Shown: positions 26,880 to 35,010 of the stretch, piece after piece
Layout: each line of letters starts with the position of its first letter
How positions within the stretch are numbered: the stretch's first letter is position 1
Assembly (NCBI RefSeq): GCF_900094885.1
Contig: NZ_FMBL01000001.1
Coordinates: 524,867-588,866 of the forward strand
Direction: 5' to 3'
Length of the DNA stretch: 64,000 nucleotides
DNA from: Bifidobacterium commune
GTDB taxonomy: Bacteria > Actinomycetota > Actinomycetes > Actinomycetales > Bifidobacteriaceae
Position numbers and translations under genes: made by a program
Notes under the pieces: generated by a model
Databases searched by the model: none
What the model was told of the DNA's origin: nothing
Seen by the model: the letters and a program-made list of their open reading frames with translations, nothing else

Positions 26880-27869
26880 ATGACACAACAATCGGCATTG
26901 GGCCTTATGAGTACAGGAAAAGTATTGGCTTACATTCCATCTCCAACTGTTTTCAAAATCGAAATCCCCAGTTTTTCCCTCGGTGGTCTGACTATTGGCC
27001 CTATACAGATACGTTTTTACGCCCTGTGCATCATTTTTGGTATCATTCTGGCAGTATTCGTTACTGAAAAACGTTGGAAACACATGGGCGGTAACTTCGA
27101 TCAGATTCTCGACATAGCCTTGTGTGCAGTGCCATCAGGCATCATCGGAGCACGCCTGTATCATGTCGTAACCACCCCTGAACGGTTCTTCGGTTCACAC
27201 GGAGATCCAGTGGAAATCCTACGTATTTGGAACGGCGGACTGGGTATCTGGGGAGGAGTTCTTCTAGGGGGTCTCGCAGCATGGGCTTGGTGCCGTCACA
27301 AGCATTACCCAACGGCGTTGCTTGCGGATTGCGTCGCACCCGGATTGTTGATCGCACAGGCCGTGGGCAGGCTCGGCAACTGGTTCAACCAAGAACTTTA
27401 CGGGGCGCCGACAACTCTTCCCTGGGGTCTGAAACTCAATATGACGAGTTCGGCAATCGGTCATGCGGAACAATGCTATGACGGTCGAACATGTCCTACA
27501 GGAACCCTTTTCCATCCGACATTCCTTTATGAGATGATCTGGGACTTGATTGGTGCCGTGCTAATTATCTGGATCGGACACAAAGTCAAGGAAAAGCTCA
27601 ACGCAGGCAGTCTCTTTGCCATATATGTGATGTGGTACACGCTAGGGCGTACATGGATTGAGTCATTGCGCATTGATTTCGCTCACGAGTTCCTGGGTGT
27701 CCGCGTCAACGTGTGGGTTTCGGTGATTGTCTTCATTTTGGGCATCATTACTTTTATTGTCATCCAACGAGTCGGCAATACCACAACAAGCCTTTCGGAA
27801 CGGTTACAGACGTTGACCGAGGTCGAAGAACGTACCCTTGAAGAGGAGAAAAAGGCATCAGTCAAATAG
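26880..27869 (+). CDS. lgt: Prolipoprotein diacylglyceryl transferase
   Basis: Membrane enzyme that attaches diacylglycerol to the lipobox cysteine of lipoproteins. The Lgt signature GRLGNWFNQELYG lies near bases 27367-27405, within seven predicted membrane helices starting IGPIQIRFYALCIIFG. ATG 26880 is chosen because GAGG is 5 bases upstream; 26784 and 26907 are other in-frame starts. The last 30 residues are a charged, probably helical tail. Substrates in this window include the lipoprotein at 11489. Confidence 0.95.
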   Translation: MTQQSALGLMSTGKVLAYIPSPTVFKIEIPSFSLGGLTIGPIQIRFYALCIIFGIILAVFVTEKRWKHMGGNFDQILDIALCAVPSGIIGARLYHVVTTPERFFGSHGDPVEILRIWNGGLGIWGGVLLGGLAAWAWCRHKHYPTALLADCVAPGLLIAQAVGRLGNWFNQELYGAPTTLPWGLKLNMTSSAIGHAEQCYDGRTCPTGTLFHPTFLYEMIWDLIGAVLIIWIGHKVKEKLNAGSLFAIYVMWYTLGRTWIESLRIDFAHEFLGVRVNVWVSVIVFILGIITFIVIQRVGNTTTSLSERLQTLTEVEERTLEEEKKASVK

Positions 27870-28005
27870 AACCGAACCGTTTACGCTGCATCTATCTACT
27901 TATTGGCCTTGGTACCGTCTGTATCAACTTCTGAATGACTCAATCTGTTTGTGTCATCATTGGATTCTCTCATCAAGTCTTTCGCACCGCTTAGGATGGA
28001 ACACT

Positions 28006-28671
28006 ATGAGTATTCAAATCGCACCAAGCATTCTTTCAGCCGATTTCTGTAATCTCGAGCGAGATCTCAAGGCCATCGACCATGCCGATTTGGTCCATGT
28101 CGACGTGATGGATCATCACTTTGTACCAAATTTGACGCTAGGCGAGCCGATTGTTAAACGTATCTGCGAAGTGACGGACCTGCCTGTTGATGTTCACTTG
28201 ATGATTGAAGACCCTGATCGTTGGGCGCCGGAATATGCAAAGCTTGGAGCTTCCTCTGTAAGTTTTCACGTTGGTGCCGTTCACGCCCCGGTAAGGTTGG
28301 CACGCCAGCTGCATGAAATGGGTTGCAAGGCATGCCTGGCTGTTCGTCCAGCGGAACCCGTCGAGCCAATTTTCGATATTCTTGAAGAATTCGACATGAT
28401 TCTTATCATGACCGTTGAGCCTGGATTTGGTGGACAGAAGTTTCTTGACAACCAAATGGGCAAAGTTCGTCGTCTTCGCGATGAAATTACACAGCGCGGA
28501 CTCGATACCCATATCCAGGTTGACGGAGGCGTCAGTCCGCAAACAGCGCATATTGTGGCTGAGGCAGGGGCAGATGTGCTGGTCGCTGGCTCGTCAGTTT
28601 ACGGTGCACAGGATCGCGCGCAGGCGATTGATGATATTCGATCGAAGGCACAGGCCACTTACCGAGCATAA
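28006..28671 (+). CDS. rpe: Ribulose-phosphate 3-epimerase
   Basis: Interconverts ribulose 5-phosphate and xylulose 5-phosphate in the pentose-phosphate and bifid-shunt pathways. The beta-alpha barrel begins [43 protein letters not shown] and [10 protein letters not shown] carry metal ligands and phosphate contacts. ATG 28006 with AGGATGG upstream is used; an upstream extension to 27838 overlaps lgt and is rejected. 221 residues, normal. Confidence 0.97.
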   Translation: MSIQIAPSILSADFCNLERDLKAIDHADLVHVDVMDHHFVPNLTLGEPIVKRICEVTDLPVDVHLMIEDPDRWAPEYAKLGASSVSFHVGAVHAPVRLARQLHEMGCKACLAVRPAEPVEPIFDILEEFDMILIMTVEPGFGGQKFLDNQMGKVRRLRDEITQRGLDTHIQVDGGVSPQTAHIVAEAGADVLVAGSSVYGAQDRAQAIDDIRSKAQATYRA

Positions 28672-28712
28672 CGTGCCCGACGTTGACTAGTAGTCGTAAC
28701 ATTGGAGCAACA

Positions 28713-28976
28713 ATGAAGACATTCGAATCGCTGTACAAAGAATTAAGCGAAAAGGCCGAGATGCGCCCTGTTGGATCCAAAACTGTGGACGAGCTCGATC
28801 GCGGTGTTCACTTCATCGGCAAAAAGCTGAGCGAGGAGGCTGGGGAGAGCTGGATCGCCGCGGAGTACGAGGGCGCGGATCGTACCGCAGAAGAGATGAG
28901 CCAACTCATATACCATATCCAGGTAATGATGATTAAATGTGGAATCAGTCTTGAGGACCTTTACAAAAACCTGTAA
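28713..28976 (+). CDS. hisE: Phosphoribosyl-ATP pyrophosphatase
   Basis: Hydrolyses phosphoribosyl-ATP to phosphoribosyl-AMP. The all-alpha MazG-like motif is [18 protein letters not shown] followed by [18 protein letters not shown]. 87 residues. GGAGCA precedes ATG 28713. It is followed directly by hisG, so the first and second steps of histidine synthesis are adjacent. Confidence 0.96.
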   Translation: MKTFESLYKELSEKAEMRPVGSKTVDELDRGVHFIGKKLSEEAGESWIAAEYEGADRTAEEMSQLIYHIQVMMIKCGISLEDLYKNL

Positions 28977-29039
28977 TACTGAATATTTTGCGCAATGACG
29001 ACGAACGGATGATATTTGCATGGCTGAAAAGGAGAGAAG

Positions 29040-29891
29040 ATGCTGAGAATTGCTGTGCCTAATAAAGGCATGCTTTCTGAACCTGCATGGAGTTTGCTGC
29101 AAGAAGCGGGCTACCAGCTTCGTACCCAGCCAAGGCAGCTAGTGGTCACTGATTACGACAACAATATCGAGTTGTTTTATCTGCGTCCGCTGGATATAGC
29201 AGTCTATGTCGGGCAAGGAGCCATCGATGTTGGTATTACCGGCAGAGATATGCTGTTAAATACCGAGACCACCGCAATTGAAGATCTTCCACTCGGTTTT
29301 GGCGCATCGACATTCTGTTTTGCGGCCCCTCATGATTCTTCGATAACTAAACTGGAGGATGTGGACGGTAAACGTGTTGCGAGTTCATTCGACAAGCTCG
29401 TTCGAGACTATCTTACTGAACATGATATTCAAGCTGACATCATCCACTTGGATGGGGCAGTTGAATCTTCAGTGCAACTTGGCGTGGCAAATCTTATCGC
29501 AGATGTGGTATCCACTGGTACTACGTTGCGCAATGCTGGTCTGCGTATCTTCGGCGATCCGATTCTGGAATCAGAAGCCGTCCTTATTCGTTCGCCAAAG
29601 CTGAGCAAAGATGACAAGCAGCTCGTTGTTTTCAAGCGACGTCTCGAAGGTGTGCTCACTGCGAGACGCTATGTGATGGTGGACTATGACGTTCCGGTTA
29701 GCAAGGTCAGTGCCGCTGTGGCTTTGACGCCCGGACTGGAAAGTCCGACAATCTCTCCTTTAAGAGATCAACAATGGTGCGCGGTTCGCTCGATGGTGGA
29801 ACGTGAAAAAGTCAACCAGACAATGGATCGGCTCTACGATGTGGGAGCCCGTGCGATTATCGTAACCGCATTGCAAGCTTCAAGAATCTAA
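29040..29891 (+). CDS. hisG: ATP phosphoribosyltransferase, long form
   Basis: First enzyme of histidine synthesis. The N-terminus [20 protein letters not shown] and [10 protein letters not shown] are diagnostic. At 283 residues it is the long form, with a C-terminal regulatory domain ending [17 protein letters not shown] that binds histidine in homologues. GGAGAG lies before ATG 29040. Feedback control by histidine is expected from the family. Confidence 0.97.
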   Translation: MLRIAVPNKGMLSEPAWSLLQEAGYQLRTQPRQLVVTDYDNNIELFYLRPLDIAVYVGQGAIDVGITGRDMLLNTETTAIEDLPLGFGASTFCFAAPHDSSITKLEDVDGKRVASSFDKLVRDYLTEHDIQADIIHLDGAVESSVQLGVANLIADVVSTGTTLRNAGLRIFGDPILESEAVLIRSPKLSKDDKQLVVFKRRLEGVLTARRYVMVDYDVPVSKVSAAVALTPGLESPTISPLRDQQWCAVRSMVEREKVNQTMDRLYDVGARAIIVTALQASRI

Positions 29892-29900
29892 AATTTTGTT

Positions 29901-30512
29901 ATGAAATTACCGTTGAATGTCAATCGATACAGTCCCGATGCACGCAACATTTATATGACTGTACCGAATCTCGTCAGTCTGTTGCGTATCGTTTCAATTC
30001 CTTTTATTTCGTTGCTCATCGCACAGCACAAAATGGTTGCAGCACTTATTGTGCTTGCAATCTCCGCCGCAAGCGATAGCTTGGATGGAATTATCGCGAG
30101 GAAATGGAATCAAGTTAGTAAAATCGGACAGATTCTCGATCCAATCGCAGACCGATTGCTTATTTTCTGCAGTATTTTGGCTCTCGGATGGGCAGGCATC
30201 ATCCCTTGGTGGATGCTCTTTATTGTGGGACTACGGGATTTTATTTTACTTGTTCTCATCTTTGTCCTTGCCCAACATGATTACGGCCCATTACCGGTTC
30301 ATTTTGTCGGGAAAGCTGGAACCGCTCTGTTGATGATTTCCATAACTGCCCTTATTTTTGCGGATTTATGGGACAACATGTTTACTCAGGTACTTCACCT
30401 TGCTGCGCTGGCCGCAGGTATTTGGGGTGTCGCTCTCTATTGGATTGCCGGTTATATCTACATTCGTCAAGGTATAGCTTTGCTTCGTGACGATTCGATA
30501 AGCAATGACTGA
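29901..30512 (+). CDS. pgsA: CDP-alcohol phosphatidyltransferase (PgsA-like)
   Basis: Integral-membrane phospholipid synthase, probably phosphatidylglycerophosphate or cardiolipin synthase. The motif DSLDGIIARKWNQVSKIG followed by QILDPIAD matches D(x)2DG(x)2AR(x)8G(x)3D(x)3D exactly (about 30076-30150). Several hydrophobic helices surround it. It starts the cluster that includes two DUF881 proteins and a GarA homologue, as pgsA2 does in mycobacteria. Its stop overlaps the next start. Product specificity cannot be read from sequence. Confidence 0.88.
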   Translation: MKLPLNVNRYSPDARNIYMTVPNLVSLLRIVSIPFISLLIAQHKMVAALIVLAISAASDSLDGIIARKWNQVSKIGQILDPIADRLLIFCSILALGWAGIIPWWMLFIVGLRDFILLVLIFVLAQHDYGPLPVHFVGKAGTALLMISITALIFADLWDNMFTQVLHLAALAAGIWGVALYWIAGYIYIRQGIALLRDDSISND

Positions 30513-31479
30513 TATCAACAAACAGCGACCATCGTTCCCCGTAACGGTCGATGAGACACCTAGCAAGCGACGTGCGGTCTTTTCCAAAAACGTGACCGGC
30601 CTCGGGTCTTGGCATGTTGAAGATTATGGGCGAGCCATGCCGAGACGGCCGGTGCGTAAGGTCTACGACGACAGCCTTCATCTTATTGACGATCTGACTA
30701 ACCGACCACTCGACCCCTTGTTTTCAGATGCGTTGCTGACGCAAAGCAAGTCCCTTTCCACATTTTCAGTGTGGTTCACACGGGTTATCGTTTTTATCAT
30801 CTGTGTAGCTGTTGGCTGTGCGGGGTGTGTGTTTGTCCGTCAGCTCAGCACTGATCCGCGCAAGCAGGTACGCGCAAGTCTGGCAACAGAGTTGCAGCAA
30901 CAAAATGCTGGGTTGAATAAGATTACGGGAGAAGTAACAAATCTGCACACTGAAGTGTTAAAAAAAGCCGATTCCATGCCCCAAAACTCTGACGATTCCC
31001 TACTTCGCAATGACGAGATGGCCAATGGCTCTCTCAAAGTCCAAGGACAAGGTATCGTCATTACGTTGGCTGACCCGATATCATCCGTCGACAACAATGA
31101 TGGTGTCTCTCCCAGAGAAGGCACCGGCAATCACATTCGCGTCGTTACGGATGCCGATCTACAGGATATGGTTCGATCACTGTTCAAAGCCGGTGCCGAA
31201 GCAATCTCTATCAATGGATACCGTATCGGTGTTTCGACTTCCGTACGAACCGCGGGCCAAACGATTCTCATCGGTGTCAATCAGGTGACCAGTCCATATA
31301 AGATAGAATCCATAGGCAATCCGACCGATTTGGAGCAGCAAATGAGCAGCAAATCAATACCCGGACTGTATGAGAGATTGAACACGGCCGGCATAAATCC
31401 ACATATTACCAAGTCGCTTTCCTTGAAATTGGATGCTGCTGAAACCGTCAACATTACAGACGCGAAAAGGAGCAAATGA
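30505..31479 (+). CDS. DUF881-family membrane protein
   Basis: Membrane-anchored extracytoplasmic protein of 324 residues, homologous to Rv1823-like proteins. About 85 cytoplasmic residues precede one transmembrane helix (bases about 30766-30840), then a coiled-coil-like region (QQNAGLNKITGEVTNLHTEV) and the DUF881 domain with GQGIVITLADP, VVTDADLQDMVRSLFKAGAEAI and INGYRIGVST. The ATG overlaps the pgsA stop by eight bases. The function is unknown; the position next to a small basic membrane protein and a second DUF881 protein suggests a complex. Confidence 0.85.
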   Translation: MTDINKQRPSFPVTVDETPSKRRAVFSKNVTGLGSWHVEDYGRAMPRRPVRKVYDDSLHLIDDLTNRPLDPLFSDALLTQSKSLSTFSVWFTRVIVFIICVAVGCAGCVFVRQLSTDPRKQVRASLATELQQQNAGLNKITGEVTNLHTEVLKKADSMPQNSDDSLLRNDEMANGSLKVQGQGIVITLADPISSVDNNDGVSPREGTGNHIRVVTDADLQDMVRSLFKAGAEAISINGYRIGVSTSVRTAGQTILIGVNQVTSPYKIESIGNPTDLEQQMSSKSIPGLYERLNTAGINPHITKSLSLKLDAAETVNITDAKRSK

Positions 31480-31811
31480 TGACAGCTGTGCTCGGACTGA
31501 TTATCGGAGTCATTGTAGGCATTTTTGTCAAACCCGATATCCCCATCGTTCTGCAACCTTATCTTCCTATCATGGTCGTAGCAGCCCTTGATGCCTTGCT
31601 TGGCGCAGCTCGTGCTTATTTCGAACGTTCATTTTCCGATAAGGTATTCGTCATCTCGTTTATTTCCAATGTATTGACCTCAGCATTGCTCGTTTTGCTA
31701 GGCAACCAGCTGGGCGTTGGTTCCCAACTGCAAACCGCTGTCATCGTGGTCCTGGGCATACGCATCTTCTCCAACGTTTCCGCTATACGCAGGTTCATCT
31801 TCAAAGGCTGA
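31476..31811 (+). CDS. sbpA: Small basic membrane protein (SbpA/DUF1290 type)
   Basis: Protein of 111 residues with about three membrane helices: VLGLIIGVIVGIFVKPDI, then AALDALLGAARAYFERSFSD and a C-terminal LGIRIFSNVSAIRRFIF. This matches the DUF1290 small basic protein family, which is associated with DUF881 genes in Gram-positives. Start at 31476 or the ATG at 31479; both overlap the upstream stop. Function unknown. Confidence 0.85.
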   Translation: MMTAVLGLIIGVIVGIFVKPDIPIVLQPYLPIMVVAALDALLGAARAYFERSFSDKVFVISFISNVLTSALLVLLGNQLGVGSQLQTAVIVVLGIRIFSNVSAIRRFIFKG

Positions 31812-31817
31812 CGAAGC

Positions 31818-32633
31818 ATGGCAGGCAAGAAATCACACAACATACTCAACCGCATGCATTTGCAGCATGCGCAAGACAAGGAAAACGACCGTACAAATAC
31901 CGGTACTTTCCCTGTTGTACGAAAGAAACCAATCCGTCAAATCGGCGGGAGTATCTATTCGAGACTAATGACCAGCTTGCTAATCATGTTGTTATGTGCA
32001 TTACTCGGTTTTGGCTACGCCATCCAGCTCAACAACAAAACCTCAAGTTATGAGACAATGAGCGAAGAAGAACTTACTCGACTCATCAGCGAAACCAGTA
32101 CTCAGGTCCAGAATCTCCAACAGCGAAAAACGGAACTCACAGGTCAGCTCGATTCTTTGAAAGCCGCGGCAAACAAGCAGCAGGAAGCCCAGCGTATAGC
32201 AAAGGAAAATGAAGAAACCAGCGGTTTGTTGTCCGGTAGACTCCCTGCAAAGGGCAAGGGCGTCGTCATCACCATTTCACAAGGAGCCAAGGAGCCTATC
32301 GACGCGGCGACAATGTTCCAGCTTCTTGAGGAATTACGAAATGCCGGTGTTGAAGTCATGGCTCTCGATAACGTGAGAGTGGTGACCTCAACCTATGTTA
32401 CCGATATCCCGAAGGGGCTGGAATGCGATGGAAAGACGCTCAAAGCTCCTTACGTGGTCAAGGCTATCGGTGATCCTCAAAACCTTCAGAATGCCGTTAA
32501 TATCGCGGGTGGCGTAGGATCTCGTTTTAAGGTTAAATTCGGTGCCGATGTTACTGTAATGCCTTCGGATAGTGTAGATATCAGTGAAACTCGTGAAGTT
32601 GGACAATATAAGTACGCGAAACCGGTAGAATAG
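31818..32633 (+). CDS. DUF881-family membrane protein, second copy
   Basis: 271 residues. A cytoplasmic N-terminus of about 50 residues, one transmembrane helix (LMTSLLIMLLCALLGFGYAI), a Glu/Gln-rich coiled-coil region and a DUF881 domain with GKGVVITISQGAKEP, LEELRNAGVEVMALDNVRV and APYVVKAIGDPQNL. It is homologous to the upstream DUF881 gene but well diverged, so not a recent duplication. Six bases separate it from sbpA. Confidence 0.88.
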   Translation: MAGKKSHNILNRMHLQHAQDKENDRTNTGTFPVVRKKPIRQIGGSIYSRLMTSLLIMLLCALLGFGYAIQLNNKTSSYETMSEEELTRLISETSTQVQNLQQRKTELTGQLDSLKAAANKQQEAQRIAKENEETSGLLSGRLPAKGKGVVITISQGAKEPIDAATMFQLLEELRNAGVEVMALDNVRVVTSTYVTDIPKGLECDGKTLKAPYVVKAIGDPQNLQNAVNIAGGVGSRFKVKFGADVTVMPSDSVDISETREVGQYKYAKPVE

Positions 32634-32637
32634 TATC

Positions 32638-33078
32638 ATGACTAATCCGATTCCTAGTGCGGGCGAGACGACCATCATTGGACTGCCTGCTGTGAATATT
32701 CCTGTCACCTCCACAGGAAACCGTCCTCTTACACAGGAGGATCTCGACACCATTGCAAGGCTTTCACCAGGCTCTGCGCTGCTGATTTCCACCAGAGGAG
32801 CCGCTTCCGGTTCTCGTTATTTGCTTGACGAGAGTGAAGTCAGCGTTGGACGAGATCCCCATGCAGATATTCTGCTTGATGATTCCACTGTTTCACGTGC
32901 ACATGCCGTGTTCCGGCGCCTTGGCGAGACATTCGAAGTTGATGATGCGGGCAGTCTTAACGGCACATATGTCAATCGTGAGCGCGTCGATCATGCCACG
33001 TTGAGTAATGGCGACGAAATCATGATTGGCAAGTTCCGTCTGGTATTTTTCGCACCTAAGGCTATATCTGCTAAATAG
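32638..33078 (+). CDS. garA: GarA/OdhI-like FHA-domain protein
   Basis: Cytoplasmic FHA protein of 146 residues. The FHA core has SVGRDPHADILLDDSTVSRAH and GSLNGTYVN, the phosphothreonine-binding residues. Upstream of the domain, GETTII resembles the phosphorylated ETT motif of GarA and OdhI, which switches that protein to self-binding after serine/threonine kinase action. In mycobacteria and corynebacteria it inhibits 2-oxoglutarate dehydrogenase; whether that target exists here is unknown. It lies 4 bases after the second DUF881 gene. Confidence 0.85.
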   Translation: MTNPIPSAGETTIIGLPAVNIPVTSTGNRPLTQEDLDTIARLSPGSALLISTRGAASGSRYLLDESEVSVGRDPHADILLDDSTVSRAHAVFRRLGETFEVDDAGSLNGTYVNRERVDHATLSNGDEIMIGKFRLVFFAPKAISAK

Positions 33079-33129
33079 CACATCCGATAGCAGTTAAAGC
33101 AATTGGTATCAGCAGGGGAGGGAGTTTTG

Positions 33130-33807
33130 ATGAATGTCCGAGAAAAGACCTTGTCTGTATCTCCCTCAGTGACTGACAGAGTCACCAGACTCAATCGTGT
33201 CGATAGTGAAAACACTAAGCCGGTCGACTTGGTGCAAGGCGAACTGTTTTCCATGTCAGTCGATAGTGAAGAAACAAAAGGATACCGGGGGACTGTGGCA
33301 TCGAAAGTTGCCGGCATTACATACCGTCAGCTTGATTACTGGGCGCGCAAGCAGATTGTTGTCCCTTCCATTACGCGTTCACATGGTTCTGGTTCACGTC
33401 GACTTTACTCATTCAGGGATGTGCTCATTCTCTCGGTTTCCAAAAAGTTGCTGGATACAGGCGTTAATCTGCAGAATGTTACTTCGACTATCGGCTTTCT
33501 CAGTTTGCGTAGCTGCGCTGAACTTGAGCACCTGACCGTCATTTGTGACGGACAGGATGTCAAGGAATGCGAAAGCGGCGATCAAGTTCTTGAATTCCTC
33601 GATCGGGGGACTGCCGTTTTTGCAGTTTCCGTGGGAAAGCTGTGGAAACAGGTCGAAAAGGAACTGGAAAAAGAACCATATTTTGATGTTCATTTCTCAG
33701 GTTCTTCACCCTTGATAGCACGTTCGTCACCGATAGAAGATATCGCTGTTGCGAGGATGCGCGACAAGCTTGAGGCTCAGCGTGTCGAACGCTCAGCTCA
33801 ACAGTAA
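33130..33807 (+). CDS. ftsR: MerR-family regulator, FtsR-like
   Basis: Transcription regulator of about 225 residues. The MerR winged helix is VAGITYRQLDYWARKQIVVP then GSRRLYSFRDVLILSVSKKLLD. The C-terminal domain has no cysteine cluster. It follows garA as Rv1828 follows Rv1827, where the corynebacterial orthologue FtsR controls ftsZ. ATG 33130 is chosen because GGGGAGGGAG lies upstream; TTG 33103 is rejected. The target genes here are an inference. Confidence 0.85.
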   Translation: MNVREKTLSVSPSVTDRVTRLNRVDSENTKPVDLVQGELFSMSVDSEETKGYRGTVASKVAGITYRQLDYWARKQIVVPSITRSHGSGSRRLYSFRDVLILSVSKKLLDTGVNLQNVTSTIGFLSLRSCAELEHLTVICDGQDVKECESGDQVLEFLDRGTAVFAVSVGKLWKQVEKELEKEPYFDVHFSGSSPLIARSSPIEDIAVARMRDKLEAQRVERSAQQ

Positions 33808-33882
33808 TGAAAGAAAAGTTAGACAACTGTTTTCATTGTTAGTCTAAGTAAGTGCAACGATCTAGCTAAGTCGTATTATTCT

Positions 33883-34290
33883 TTGGGAAACCTATTTATG
33901 AAAACCGGAAACATGATATTCAACATTTTGCCAGGTGCACTATGGGTTGCCGCATTATTTTGGTCATTGGGGATTTGTGCCATCTGCATCGCAAATGGAG
34001 CACTTCGTAAACGAACAGATTCTCGCAAGGTTCCGACAGTTCAATGGTCGGTTGTTATTATGCAGGTGGTCTCACTGGTATTGTGCTGCGTTCCCTATGG
34101 CATATATAAAATCTGTCATGCCAAAATCTCGAACCAAATACGATACCTTTATGCCAGCTCCGGCATACCGTCCGCAGTTTTGCTCGGAGTGTTCTTTATT
34201 GGTGAACTGGTGCTGATGTATCTTCAAGCCAGGCGTGCCCAGTATGACATCATCGATGATGTGTTGGCCAAACGACATCAACGTTCTTAA
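33883..34290 (+). CDS. Small predicted membrane protein
   Basis: Not recognised. Up to 135 residues with three hydrophobic segments: LPGALWVAALFWSLGICAIC, VIMQVVSLVLCCVPYGIY and AVLLGVFFIGELVLMYL. The start is uncertain: TTG 33883, ATG 33898 or ATG 33913. No clear ribosome-binding site is seen. It lies 75 bases after ftsR and may be a separate gene. Downstream, 34291-34518 holds nothing that I can identify. Confidence 0.5.
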   Translation: MGNLFMKTGNMIFNILPGALWVAALFWSLGICAICIANGALRKRTDSRKVPTVQWSVVIMQVVSLVLCCVPYGIYKICHAKISNQIRYLYASSGIPSAVLLGVFFIGELVLMYLQARRAQYDIIDDVLAKRHQRS

Positions 34291-34518
34291 TATACCTAAC
34301 CATGATTCATAATAATTTCTTCAATCGTTTACTTGATGGATAGGGGAATATCCTGATTTCACACACATGAAAAGCCTGTTTAACTTTAATGTAGTGAACT
34401 AAGCAATGTCCGTAATCTGACATAACGTACATTATCGGATAACTGTGCTGCAGTCTATACATTAATAAGTATTCAACAAGACACACAGATTCTCAGACTA
34501 ACATCATTTATTAATAAC

Positions 34519-34563
34519 AAGACGGTTTTATCAGGTTTATAACGAACCCGATAAAACCGTCTT
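34519..34563 (-). terminator. Terminator of rbpA
   Basis: Stem AAGACGGTTTTATC with GATAAAACCGTCTT, loop about 17 bases; A-rich and T-rich arms. It lies 16 bases past the rbpA stop on the minus strand. Confidence 0.8.
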
Positions 34564-34578
34564 GAAGTTCTTAAGATT

Positions 34579-34926
34579 TTATTCGTAGTCTGGAAACCAG
34601 CCGTCACGATGCATTTGCAAACGCTTATCGAGCAGCTCTTTGAGCTCATCTTCGGTACGGCGCTCCATGAGCATGTCCCAATGGGTACGCGTCGGTTTCT
34701 TGGTTTCGTCAGGTTCCTCGGAATTAGCATCCTCAAGCTTGGCGATCTCACCGCAACGGCATTCCCATTCTGCAGGAATCTCGGCTCCTTCGGCAAACGG
34801 AAGAATGGTACGATGTCCTTTTGGACATACATATGCCACATCCATACGTTCAGCAAAATCAACGTTGTCGTCCGATTCCAGGGATTTTGCACCGATACTC
34901 ATACCACGCAGACTGCGTTCCGCCAT
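34579..34926 (-). CDS. rbpA: RNA polymerase-binding protein RbpA
   Basis: Actinobacterial transcription activator that binds RNA polymerase and the principal sigma factor. 115 residues, the usual length. The N-terminal RGMSIGAKSLESDD, a four-cysteine zinc-like core (CPKGH, CRCGE) and the C-terminal sigma-interaction segment RTHWDMLMERRTEDELKELLD identify it. AAGGAG lies before the ATG on the minus strand. A terminator follows. Confidence 0.95.
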   Translation of the reverse strand: MAERSLRGMSIGAKSLESDDNVDFAERMDVAYVCPKGHRTILPFAEGAEIPAEWECRCGEIAKLEDANSEEPDETKKPTRTHWDMLMERRTEDELKELLDKRLQMHRDGWFPDYE

Positions 34927-35010
34927 AAATTCTCCTTAACGATATCTACTTCCAACCTACTGAACAGTTTGGACGATTCTATTATTCCGCTTTCTTGCCA
35001 TAAACGAATA

